Positions 9,325 through 17,520 of a stretch of DNA of 64,000 bases are shown piece after piece. Where the stretch lies: NCBI GenBank assembly GCA_016713335.1, contig JADJPH010000101.1, positions 62,001-126,000 of the forward strand. Reading direction: 5' to 3'. A program made the position numbers and the translations under genes. Position 1 is the first letter of the stretch. Each line of letters starts with the position of its first letter. The DNA is from Candidatus Fredericiella danica (GTDB taxonomy: Bacteria > Chloroflexota > Anaerolineae > Caldilineales > Caldilineaceae). The notes under the pieces are model-generated. The model did not search any database. It saw only the letters and a list, made by a program, of their open reading frames with translations, and was not told the origin of the DNA.

Positions 9325-11844
9325 ATGACTACATCCGCCAAACATCGCACGCTACTTGCCGTAGCGGTCATCCCGCTCCTGACTGTCTTGTTGCGCACAG
9401 CGTGGATCAACGACGACGCCTACATTACATTTCGCTCGGTCGAAAACTTCGTCCTCGGTCACGGACCGGTATGGAATGTGGGTGAACGCGTCCAATCGTT
9501 TACCCACCCGCTGTGGATGCTGCTGCTCGCGGCAGGACGCTTGATCACGGGTGAACTGTATTACACACCGCTGCTGCTCTCGATTGCGCTGGCTGTAGCC
9601 GCGGTCCTTCTGATAGCGTTGGGCGTAGCGGAGTCGTCAACCGGCGCGATCCTCGCCATCCTCATCTTCACCGGCGCCAAGGCGTTTGTCGACTTCTCAA
9701 CCTCGGGACTCGAAAATCCGCTCACCTATGTCCTGCTGGCAGGATTTCTCGTGGTGCTATTTCACCCAAGACCTGGGTTGCGCTGGCTCTTCTGGCTGGC
9801 GTTGGGCGCGGGTCTCCTCACGCTAAACCGGATGGATGCACTCCTGTTGGTCCTGCCGGCCCTGCTGGTGGCCTGGTGGCCCAAGCGCAGTTGGCGCAGC
9901 GCGCTAGTCGTAGGCGCCGGTTTTCTTCCTTTTTTGCTTTGGGAGGCGTTTTCGCTCTTTTATTATGGCTTTCTGTTTCCAAACACTGCCTATGCGAAGC
10001 TGAACGCTGGGGTGCCCGTGGCGTTGTTGGCCCAACAGGGTCTGTTCTATTTGCTCCGCTCGGTCGACCTGGATCCGCTGACCACAGCAGCCATTCTGGC
10101 TGGATTGGTCACGAGTCTTGTCGTGCGTGAGCGCCGGTCGCTCGCCCTTGCGCTTGGCATCATCTTATCGTTGGCGTATGTTGTCTTCGTCGGCGGCGAT
10201 TTCATGGCCGGCCGGTTTATGACCGGTCCCCTGGTGCTGGCAGTGGCAATCTTGATTCGCGTACCGCTGCCCTCCCTACGCGAAGCGCCCGCCTACCTGA
10301 TCTTTGCGGTTGTGATTGGGCTGAGCCTGCTCAATCCCGCCACCAGCCCCCTGCTCAGCAGTTTCAACTACAGGACTACGACCAACCCGAATCAGATCGA
10401 GGATGTACGCGGCTACCATTATGAACGCACCGGGTTGCTCACCGCAACCGCCTTCAACCGCCTCTATGACCAGGGTGTCATCAAGGGCATGGGTGACGTG
10501 GACGGTTGGGTTGCCTGTGAGGGCATGGGCAGCAAAGAATACTATGCCGGCTTCCAGACCTATATTGTCGATCGGTGCGCCTTGACCGACGCCCTACTCG
10601 CGCGCCTGCCGGCGATCTACACCCCCGACCTCTATGTCGGGCACTATTATCGGAAATTGCCCGACGGCTATCTGACGACGATCCGCACCGGTGAAAACCA
10701 CATTGCCGACCCGAAACTGGCAGAATACTACGACCACCTCCGTACGGTGATCAGCGGCCCCCTTCTGGCCCCAGGCCGCCTCGCTGAGATTTGGCGATTC
10801 ACCACCGGGCAATATCAGCACCTGATCGACCGCGATGCCTATCAATTTCCCGATCGCAAGGTCTATGCAATCGAAGAAATCGACCGCGCAGCCCACGCAC
10901 AGCGCATAAGCGGCGATGGCAACGTCACCCCCTCTTTCGGCGCCAACAGCGCCCGCATCCAGCTAGAGACACTGGCGCACGCGCCCTACATCGATCTCGG
11001 TCTTGATCGAGAATTTGTAGACGTTATCTTCCGGCATGGCGCCGAAGTAGTGGGGCAGGCACTGATCTCGGGCCAGTATACACCGCTTGGCAACGATCAA
11101 TATCATATTGTGGCGGTGCCCGAACAGGCGCGTACCCAGGGCTACGACGCGATCGATCTGATTCCGCGCGCGCCGGGCGATCACAAGCTGAGTTATGTCG
11201 AGTTGATCGCCCCGGCCCATTGGCAAACGCCAATCGACAACCCAGCGCAATTGCTGCAGGCAGTTCATCTATACTTCTACACAATCTTCCGTGGGTCGGC
11301 GGCGCAGCAGCGTGATCTCTTACCAGCACTGAGAACGCAGATCGCCGGGGCAACGGATGCTGCCTGGGTGGGAGTGCCCCTCGATGTACAGGTTGACCTG
11401 CTCAAACCTCGCGATCCGGAAATGCAGGCCACGGTGCGCAGCCACCTGCCGGCGCAGACCACGCTCACCGACGCGCAAGGTGCACCGCGTGTGCGCTATT
11501 TGGGCTGGGAATCGCGGCCACTTACGCCCGGCGATCCGGGTGGCATTGCGGGTGACCTGTACTTTGAAGTCCTGGCGCCGCTCCCGTACGCCTCGCTTTG
11601 GTTTCACATCGTGGACAAAACAACCGACGCGCAATGGATGGTGTACGACTATTTTCCGGAGGCATCCACCAACAACTGGCAGGAGGCCACGGTCGTGCGC
11701 GTGCCTGTCATGTTGGAGATGGACCCAGGGACCTACGACATCGCCTTTGGTTTCTGGACGCCGGTCGACCGTGAACGGTTATATGTGGATAGGGCGAATG
11801 ATGTTTATTGGCTGAGTCTGGGGGAGCAGAGGGCGGAGGAGTAG
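9325..11844 (+). CDS. GT-C fold membrane glycosyltransferase, AftB-like
   Basis: A protein of 839 residues with about ten N-terminal membrane segments (residues 8-350) and a large extracytoplasmic C-terminal domain. The first loop carries the acidic motif of lipid-phosphosugar-dependent GT-C enzymes, W-I-N29-D30-D31-A-Y-I-T-F-R, followed by GHGPVWNVGERVQSFTHPLWM. The same pattern is found in mycobacterial AftB and related arabinofuranosyl/mannosyl transferases. It should transfer a sugar from a polyprenyl-phosphate donor to an envelope glycan outside the membrane. Donor and acceptor are unknown. The C-terminal domain (residues 400-839) has no motif I recognise. The gene is intact; the stop falls into the start of a GAGACAAA microsatellite. 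Confidence 0.75.
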   Translation: MTTSAKHRTLLAVAVIPLLTVLLRTAWINDDAYITFRSVENFVLGHGPVWNVGERVQSFTHPLWMLLLAAGRLITGELYYTPLLLSIALAVAAVLLIALGVAESSTGAILAILIFTGAKAFVDFSTSGLENPLTYVLLAGFLVVLFHPRPGLRWLFWLALGAGLLTLNRMDALLLVLPALLVAWWPKRSWRSALVVGAGFLPFLLWEAFSLFYYGFLFPNTAYAKLNAGVPVALLAQQGLFYLLRSVDLDPLTTAAILAGLVTSLVVRERRSLALALGIILSLAYVVFVGGDFMAGRFMTGPLVLAVAILIRVPLPSLREAPAYLIFAVVIGLSLLNPATSPLLSSFNYRTTTNPNQIEDVRGYHYERTGLLTATAFNRLYDQGVIKGMGDVDGWVACEGMGSKEYYAGFQTYIVDRCALTDALLARLPAIYTPDLYVGHYYRKLPDGYLTTIRTGENHIADPKLAEYYDHLRTVISGPLLAPGRLAEIWRFTTGQYQHLIDRDAYQFPDRKVYAIEEIDRAAHAQRISGDGNVTPSFGANSARIQLETLAHAPYIDLGLDREFVDVIFRHGAEVVGQALISGQYTPLGNDQYHIVAVPEQARTQGYDAIDLIPRAPGDHKLSYVELIAPAHWQTPIDNPAQLLQAVHLYFYTIFRGSAAQQRDLLPALRTQIAGATDAAWVGVPLDVQVDLLKPRDPEMQATVRSHLPAQTTLTDAQGAPRVRYLGWESRPLTPGDPGGIAGDLYFEVLAPLPYASLWFHIVDKTTDAQWMVYDYFPEASTNNWQEATVVRVPVMLEMDPGTYDIAFGFWTPVDRERLYVDRANDVYWLSLGEQRAEE

Positions 11845-11881
11845 AGACAAAGAGACAAAGAGACAAAGAGACAAAGAGACT
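11843..11881. repeat. GAGACAAA microsatellite
   Basis: Four to five near-perfect 8-base GAGACAAA units directly after the stop codon of the glycosyltransferase gene. Same unit, opposite orientation, as the repeat at 3338-3439. Confidence 0.9.
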
Positions 11882-11885
11882 GGTT

Positions 11886-11903
11886 AATTGTCAATTGTCA
11901 ATG
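11886..11903. repeat. Left copy of an 18-bp inverted repeat
   Basis: The sequence AATTGTCAATTGTCAATG is repeated exactly, in inverted orientation, at 13921-13938. The pair encloses the repeat array, the nuclease gene and its flanking hairpins (about 2.05 kb). Confidence 0.85.
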
Positions 11904-11920
11904 GATGAAACGGAATGTCA

Positions 11921-12440
11921 GAGCACCATCCCGCTTGATCCGAGCACCACCTCGACCGATCAGCGCACCGTCTCGACTCATCAGAGCACCATCCCGTCAG
12001 GGTGGTGTTTCCCCCCGTCCGTCAGAGCACCATCCCGCTTGATCCGAGCACCACCTCGACCGATCAGCGCACCGTCTCAGCACAGGGTCCCCCGGGCCCT
12101 TGACCGATCAGCGCACCGTCTCGACTCATCAGAGCACCATCCCGTCAGGATGGTGTTTCCCCCCGTCCCCCCGTCCGTCAGAGCACCATCCGCCGGATCC
12201 GAGCACCACCTTGACCGATCAGCGCACCGTCTCGACTCATCAGAGCACCATCCCGTCAGGGTGGTGTTCCCCCCCGTCCCCCGTCCGTCAGGAGCACCAT
12301 CCCGCTTGATCCGAGCGCCACCTCGACCGATCAGCGCACCGTCTCGACCGATCACGACTCATCAGAGCACCATCCCGTCAGGGTGGTGTTTCCCCCCGTC
12401 CCCCCGTCTGTCAGAGCACCATCCCGTAAGGATGGCGAGG
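11921..12440. repeat. Higher-order tandem repeat: 21-bp monomers alternating with a hairpin unit
   Basis: Two unit types alternate. Unit A is a triplet of 21-base monomers (each starting GAGCACC or GCGCACC and ending in GATCC, GATCA or CATCA) and begins at 11921, 12025, 12181 and 12292. Unit B, 41-49 bases, begins at 11984, 12132, 12243 and 12365 and is a hairpin CACCATCC-CGTCA-GGRTGGTG followed by a C-rich stretch with CCCCCCGTC. A partial unit starts at 12414 with the variant loop CGTAA. A2 (107 bases) has a 23-base insertion in its third monomer and A4 (73 bases) a 10-base expansion. Because 21 is divisible by three, long open frames on both strands arise by chance, so no gene is called here. 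Confidence 0.9.
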
Positions 12441-12730
12441 AGTCATCACCAATACCCCGCCGACGACACTTACTCACGCACGTGGCGATCAGCGCCACGC
12501 ACGTAAGTAAGTGGTTCGTCATGCCGCGGCAACGTTACCGGCAGTGCCGGGAACGTGCCTTTGCGCCGAATTGGCATTTGGCGCAAAGGCTGGAGTTTTT
12601 CCATAGGTTTTTCATAGATCCAATCCCGCCAGATCGTGCTACGCTCAATATCAGCGTCTCGTTCGATTCCACCGAATCCCAGGTTGTCACCACGCCGGAC
12701 AACATGCAGCGCGAGACGCGTCGCATGCTC
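12441..12730. other. Hairpin-rich leader upstream of the nuclease gene
   Basis: Contains an imperfect 20-base inverted repeat around 12468-12513 (CACTTACTCACGCACGTGGCG against GCGCCACGCACGTAAGTAAG, loop ATCA). A perfect 10-base stem CCTTTGCGCC / GGCGCAAAGG follows at about 12557-12590. The motif AGTGCCGGGAACGT near 12544 recurs with one change downstream of the gene. No coding region is supported. The open frame that crosses it has no family similarity before about 12704. Confidence 0.55.
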
Positions 12731-13648
12731 ATGACGAAGACCACCGACATCAGCAGCAAACGCCTCATCGGCATCGCCCCCACCCTCTGGGCTTGCTGGC
12801 TCACCGGCGATGCCACCGGTGAAGCCGGCGACTTGCTGGCAAACGAGCTCCAGTTCATCGGCCGCGCCACCGACGTCGTCATCAAGGTGCGTTCACCGCG
12901 CTATGGCGACTATCTCATCGCCAATGAGATCCAGTTCCGGGTTGACGCCGAGATGCCACGCCGCATGCGATCCTATGCCGGTCTGGTCGAAGAGCGCCAC
13001 CGGCTCCCCGTCTATCCCGTCGTCATCAACATCATGGAAGCCGCAGCCCCGTCGCCCAGTGAATATCGAACCGCATTCATGGGGTTTGAAGCGGTGCAGC
13101 AGTATCGCGTCATCAATCTCTGGGAACTCGACGCCGCCGCCGTCCTCGCCGGCAATGTGCCTGCCCTGCTCCCCTTTATCCCCATCATGCGTGGCGGTGA
13201 CAACATTGACATTGTCAAGCAGGCATTATACGCTTTGCGAAGTGATCCGGAGCTGGCTGATTTTGAGGAGTTCATGGCCTTCATCGCAGGCAACGTCCTG
13301 CCGATCGAGACAGTGCGTTCTATCATGAGGTGGGATATGGCGATCTTGCGCGAAAGCCCCTGGTACACCGAAATCTATGAAGAAGGCATGGAAAAAGGTA
13401 TCGGCATCGGTGTCGAAAAAGGCATCGGCATCGGTGTTGAAAAGGGCATCGGCATCGGCTTTGAAAATGCCATGCTTTCGATGGCCAATCATGCGCTGCA
13501 ACGCCGCTTCGGCCAACCAAACCCGGCGCTCGTTGCCCTACTCAAGCAACTGTCCCCGGACCAACTAACGGACGTAATCGATGTGATCTATACCGCCTCG
13601 TCCCAACAGGCCGTCATCACGTATGTCGATCGTTTGCTATCCCATTGA
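12731..13648 (+). CDS. PD-(D/E)XK nuclease-fold protein of the Rpn / putative-transposase type
   Basis: About 305 residues. The core LLANELQFIGRATDVVIKV, then YGDYLIANEIQFRVDAEMPRRM and YPVVINIM fit the Rpn/YhgA-like group of PD-(D/E)XK proteins, whose members promote recA-independent recombination in E. coli and often occur in variable copy number. The predicted metal ligands would be in the ANEIQFR strand. The C-terminal third has a 24-base unit repeated three times (13391-13462) giving GIGIGVEK repeats, and then AMLSMANHALQRRFGQ. I start at MTKTTDISSKRL because the preceding frame runs back into the repeat array; the ATG at 12704 is an alternative. The family assignment is from pattern memory. 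Confidence 0.7.
   Translation: MTKTTDISSKRLIGIAPTLWACWLTGDATGEAGDLLANELQFIGRATDVVIKVRSPRYGDYLIANEIQFRVDAEMPRRMRSYAGLVEERHRLPVYPVVINIMEAAAPSPSEYRTAFMGFEAVQQYRVINLWELDAAAVLAGNVPALLPFIPIMRGGDNIDIVKQALYALRSDPELADFEEFMAFIAGNVLPIETVRSIMRWDMAILRESPWYTEIYEEGMEKGIGIGVEKGIGIGVEKGIGIGFENAMLSMANHALQRRFGQPNPALVALLKQLSPDQLTDVIDVIYTASSQQAVITYVDRLLSH
13391..13462 (+). repeat. Three in-frame 24-base repeats inside the nuclease gene
   Basis: Three copies of a 24-base unit beginning GAAAAAGG and containing ATCGGCATCGG, encoding E-K-G-I-G-I-G-V/F. Copy number can change without a frameshift. Confidence 0.9.
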
Positions 13649-13725
13649 CCGCTGAACGCGTCTTCGGGGCTGGCGGTTCCCATGGGTGCGCAGAAGAACG
13701 GGGAAATTCTCGCCGCTAAATGCCC

Positions 13726-13802
13726 CGTCCCCGGCACTGCCCGCCTTGGCCAATTCGCGCCCCGGACCCGTGACTCGGCGGGTAGTGCCGGGGACGTTTT
13801 TT
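13726..13802 (+). terminator. Long-stem hairpin with T-run (terminator or REP-like element)
   Basis: A 20-base stem (13726-13745 pairs with 13777-13796, one G:T wobble) closes a loop of about 31 bases and is followed by six T. It could terminate the nuclease transcript. The stem is much longer than usual and its arm AGTGCCGGGGACGT echoes a motif upstream of the gene, so it may instead be part of the element. Confidence 0.6.
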
Positions 13803-13920
13803 ACCGTGACGACAATCTCTGAATTGCGGATTGCGCGGATTAGGCGAATTTCGCGGAGGCTTTGGCGCGCCTGGCAAGGCTGAGCAGTCCCCGGCATGCG
13901 CCACGTGTATTCAGTATATT

Positions 13921-13938
13921 CATTGACAATTGACAATT
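13921..13938. repeat. Right copy of the 18-bp inverted repeat
   Basis: CATTGACAATTGACAATT, the exact reverse complement of 11886-11903. It lies 32 bases after the stop codon (minus-strand gene) of the LPXTG protein. No target-site duplication is visible outside the two copies. Confidence 0.85.
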
Positions 13939-13969
13939 TAACACTAAAAATCAACTATATTTTGAATCT

Positions 13970-16900
13970 CTACTTGCGGCGGCGCACTACTGCCGCCGCC
14001 ACCAATCCGAGCACAACAAGCGGGACAATCACCATGATCGAAATCCCCCCCGCTGTTGCCATCCCTGTGTTCGGCAAAAAAGCCGGCGGCGCCTGCAAAT
14101 CAGGCAAAGAGGCAGGCCCGTGCAGCGACTCGGAACCCGCCGGCTCCCCGGAAGAGGCCTCCGCACTTTGTGCAGGGACTGCAGTCGCACTCGCCGGAAT
14201 CGTTGTATTCGCCGGCACAGGCGTCACCGCTGGCTTCTCGGTCTTGCCCTCCGGCGTAGTCGCCGCCGCCCCCCCCTCTGCCGGCGTGGCCTCAACCGTG
14301 CCGGTGCTTTCCGGTGCGCGGGCGTTTCCAGAATCCGGTGTCATCACCGGCGTCGGTGTGCTGTTCGTCTCTGCCGTTGGCTCCGGTGCTGCGTTCGCCG
14401 GTTGCTGTGGGGCGCTGGCCGAGGGACCACTGTTTGGCCGCGTCTCCGGACGTGGCGTAACGACCCCATCTTCGATCCGTAACGGCTCCGATGCCGATAT
14501 GACCTTGCCGTCAGCGTCAATCGTGACTACCTGAATCAGGACAGTCCCCATCGGTGGCAACGTCACCGTCGCCGTCCAGACGCCAGCCGCATCGACTGTC
14601 GTCGTGGTAACAGGTGAACCGTTGATCACCACCGCGATCTGATCTTCGGGCGTTCCCCGGCCGGTAAGCACCGTCGTGCCGGCCAGTGGACCGCCAGCCA
14701 CCGGCAACGTAATACTCGGCGTCGCGATCGCCGGCACGCCAGCGCTTTCCGCAGGCGCGCTCGCAGCGGGTGTCTCACCAGCCGCATCTGCAGGTGGATT
14801 TGCCGGCATGCTCCCGCTCTCAGCGACAGGCGTACTCGTCGCCGTCGCTTCAGACTGGCTTCCACCCTGCATCGGGTTCATCACCGCCATACCATCTTCG
14901 ACGGTCACCGGCGCACCGATCGATGCGACGTTGCCATCTTCATCCAGAATTCCCGCCCCCAAGGTTGCCGTGCCCGCACCTGGAATCTCGACCGTTGCCG
15001 TCCAGACCCCACCGGCGTCAACTTCGGCCTCGGCTGCCGGAACGCCGTCAATCGTGATCTGGACCGTTCGCCCGGCTTCGCCCGTACCCGTCATCTCCGC
15101 GACGCCAGCTAAGGCGCCGCCAGGGGGGACACTGATCGTGGGCGCGGGCGTAGTCGTCGTAACCTCACCCGTCGCACCCGGTTCCTCGGCGCCGGCCTCC
15201 GGCGTGCTCGTCGCTGGGACCTCGCTCTCCGCTCCGTCAGCCGCCGGGACTGATGTCACGATGCCATCCTGCACCGTGAGCGGTACGGACGCCGCCGTCA
15301 CCATCCCATCGGCGTCGACCACGTCAACCTGCACGGCAACATTGCCAGACGCTGGGAGCGTCACGGTGGCCGTCCAAATACCTACGGCATCTACAAGTGC
15401 AGGGGCACTCGGGGCGCCGTTGATGACGACGATCATACTGTCGTTGGGAACGCCGGAACCGGTCAGCACCACCCGCCCGTTCAGGGGAGATCCGGCCGGC
15501 GGCATCACGATGGTTGGCACTGCCAACGCTGGATTGCTCACACCGGTAGAACCCGCTTCCCCCTCATCTGCAGCCGGTATATCCGTCGCCCCCGGTGCAA
15601 CCGCCACAACCACGCCGTCTTGCACGGTCAACGTCGACGACGATGAAGTCGCGTTGCCGTCTGCATCCACAGTTGCCGTCGTGACGGCTACGGCGCCTGT
15701 CGCAGGAATCTCCACCGTTGCCGTCCAAACCCCAGACGCATCGACCTCGGCTGCGCCGGCCTGTTCCCCGTTCACCGAAACTTGAATCTTACTTCCCGGT
15801 TCACCCGTACCCGTCAATTCGGTCGGACCCGCCAGCGCGGCGCCGGCGGCCGGAGCCTTGATATTTGGCGCCGTCGCCGTGGGCGTCAGGCTTTCGCCGG
15901 CCCCAGCTTCACCTCCACCGGCTGCTGGTGTGCCGGTTGTCGTCGCGCCTGTGGAGGCATCCACGACCACGCCATCTTGGACCGCCACCGTCGCTGAGGA
16001 GGGGGTCATCGTGCCTTCGGCATCGACGGCTGCGGCCGTCATCACTGCCGCGCCCGTTGCGGGGATCTCCACCGTTGCGGTCCACACGCCCGACGCATCC
16101 ACCTCAGCCTCACCTGCCGGCTGGCCGTTTATCAAGACCTGAACCTTGCTTCCCGGTTCACCCGTACCCGTCAATTCGGTCGGACCCGCCAGCGCGGCGC
16201 CGGGTGCCGGCAATTTGATACTCGGCGCCGTAGGGGCAACTGTCTCACCGGCGCCAGCCTCACCAGCACCTGCGCCGGGCGTTGCCACAACGATGCCGTC
16301 CTGTACTGTCACCGGCGCCGACGATGAAGTCACCTTGCCGTCTGCATCCAGTGGACCGACCGTCATGAGTGCCGCACCCGTCGCCGGGATCTCCACCGTT
16401 GCCGTCCACACGCCGGACGCATCCACCTCAGCCTCACCTGCCGGTTGGCCGTTTATCAAGACCTGAACCGTGCCTCCTGGTTCACCCGTACCCGTCAATT
16501 CGGTCGGACCGGCCAGCGCAGTGCCCGCGGCCGGAGCCTTGATGCTTGGCGCCGTCGCTGTAGGCGTCACGCCTTCACCCGCACCCGCTGCCGGTGTGCC
16601 GGTCGCCGCAGGCGTTGCTACACCCGGGGCACCACCTGAGCGTGATTCTGCAACGAGACCATCCTGCACCGTCAACGGCGTCGCTGACGATGTCACCTTG
16701 CCCTCTGCATCCAGTCCCCCCACGGTCACCGCGACCACGCCCGTCGCAGGTATCTCAACCTTAGCGGTCCAATTGCCGGACGCGTCCACCTCGGCTTCGC
16801 CGGCGGGCTGGCCGTTGACCTGGATCTGCACCTTGCTTCCCGGTTCACCTGTACCGGTCAATTCGGTCGATCCCGCCAGGGCGACACCGATCGCGGGAAG

Positions 16901-17509
16901 ATTGATACTCGGCGCGCTTGCAGTTAGCGTCGTTCCAGGGGCGGGCACAGCTTCCGCCGTGCCGGGTGCACCATCCTCACCGGTCCCGTTGGTCACCAGT
17001 ACCCCGTCGACAAGCGCTTGGACTGCCGACGAAACAACGACCTCCCCGGCATCGTTCAGGGCATCGATGGTGAGTTCCACCGCGCCGGCGGCTGGCAGTT
17101 CAACACTCGCACGCCAACTGCCGTCGTCGCCTACCTCGGCGACCCCGATCGATTCCCCATTCACGGTCACTTGCACCTGGCCACCGGGTTCGCCGGTTCC
17201 GGCCATTTCAACCACGCCTGCCCAGGCGACGCCGGCAGCGGGCAGATTTAGCGTTGGCGTCACCGGCAAAGCCGCAGACGCAACACCCTGCGTCGTTGTT
17301 GGCACTTGTGTTGCTGCCACGTCAGCGGGTGCCGCGGCAATGGCTGTGGCGTCTGCCGGTGCGGCGCCCGGGGGCGCTACGGTCACCTCCCCAAAACGAG
17401 AGATGAGGAACCACGCGCCAATCGCGGCAATTGCGATCAATACAAAGAACCACCACTTGCGACGGCGATGGCTTCCAACCAGCAACTCGTTGTTCGCAAC
17501 TTGCGTCAC
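13970..17509 (-). CDS. LPXTG-anchored surface protein with eight Ig-like repeats
   Basis: A protein of 1179 residues. The N-terminus has a basic stretch (SHRRRK) and one membrane segment at about 18-36, serving as an export signal or anchor. Eight tandem modules of 85-120 residues follow. Each opens with a P-x-I-x-x-P-x-x-G-x-x-L-A-G pattern, then TGTGEPG, VQVLINGQPAGEAEV and GVWTATVEIPATG, and closes with VQDG. They are joined by Ala/Thr/Pro-rich linkers and look like bacterial Ig-like adhesion domains. The C-terminus is a full sortase signal: LPNTG at 1145-1149, a hydrophobic helix, and RRRK. So it should be covalently bound to the wall by a sortase not in this window. GTG start with GAGGAG, 11 bases after the coiled-coil gene, so one operon. 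Confidence 0.85.
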   Translation of the reverse strand: MTQVANNELLVGSHRRRKWWFFVLIAIAAIGAWFLISRFGEVTVAPPGAAPADATAIAAAPADVAATQVPTTTQGVASAALPVTPTLNLPAAGVAWAGVVEMAGTGEPGGQVQVTVNGESIGVAEVGDDGSWRASVELPAAGAVELTIDALNDAGEVVVSSAVQALVDGVLVTNGTGEDGAPGTAEAVPAPGTTLTASAPSINLPAIGVALAGSTELTGTGEPGSKVQIQVNGQPAGEAEVDASGNWTAKVEIPATGVVAVTVGGLDAEGKVTSSATPLTVQDGLVAESRSGGAPGVATPAATGTPAAGAGEGVTPTATAPSIKAPAAGTALAGPTELTGTGEPGGTVQVLINGQPAGEAEVDASGVWTATVEIPATGAALMTVGPLDADGKVTSSSAPVTVQDGIVVATPGAGAGEAGAGETVAPTAPSIKLPAPGAALAGPTELTGTGEPGSKVQVLINGQPAGEAEVDASGVWTATVEIPATGAAVMTAAAVDAEGTMTPSSATVAVQDGVVVDASTGATTTGTPAAGGGEAGAGESLTPTATAPNIKAPAAGAALAGPTELTGTGEPGSKIQVSVNGEQAGAAEVDASGVWTATVEIPATGAVAVTTATVDADGNATSSSSTLTVQDGVVVAVAPGATDIPAADEGEAGSTGVSNPALAVPTIVMPPAGSPLNGRVVLTGSGVPNDSMIVVINGAPSAPALVDAVGIWTATVTLPASGNVAVQVDVVDADGMVTAASVPLTVQDGIVTSVPAADGAESEVPATSTPEAGAEEPGATGEVTTTTPAPTISVPPGGALAGVAEMTGTGEAGRTVQITIDGVPAAEAEVDAGGVWTATVEIPGAGTATLGAGILDEDGNVASIGAPVTVEDGMAVMNPMQGGSQSEATATSTPVAESGSMPANPPADAAGETPAASAPAESAGVPAIATPSITLPVAGGPLAGTTVLTGRGTPEDQIAVVINGSPVTTTTVDAAGVWTATVTLPPMGTVLIQVVTIDADGKVISASEPLRIEDGVVTPRPETRPNSGPSASAPQQPANAAPEPTAETNSTPTPVMTPDSGNARAPESTGTVEATPAEGGAAATTPEGKTEKPAVTPVPANTTIPASATAVPAQSAEASSGEPAGSESLHGPASLPDLQAPPAFLPNTGMATAGGISIMVIVPLVVLGLVAAAVVRRRK

Positions 17510-17520
17510 GGGAGTCTCCT

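Larger units (their letters stand above)
13649..13969. other. Gene-free spacer after the nuclease gene
   Basis: No coding region is supported. It holds the long hairpin at 13726-13802 and the right 18-bp inverted repeat at 13921-13938. The stretch from 13803 to 13900 shows nothing I can name. Confidence 0.5.

Noticed and set aside
11921..12440. CRISPR array
   Set aside because: The units follow each other without unique spacers, vary in length, and there are no cas genes in the window.
11808..12506. Long open frame with Ser/Thr/Pro-rich translation over the repeat array
   Set aside because: It is created by 21-base repeats without stop codons; equally long frames exist on the other strand and no start signal or domain is present.
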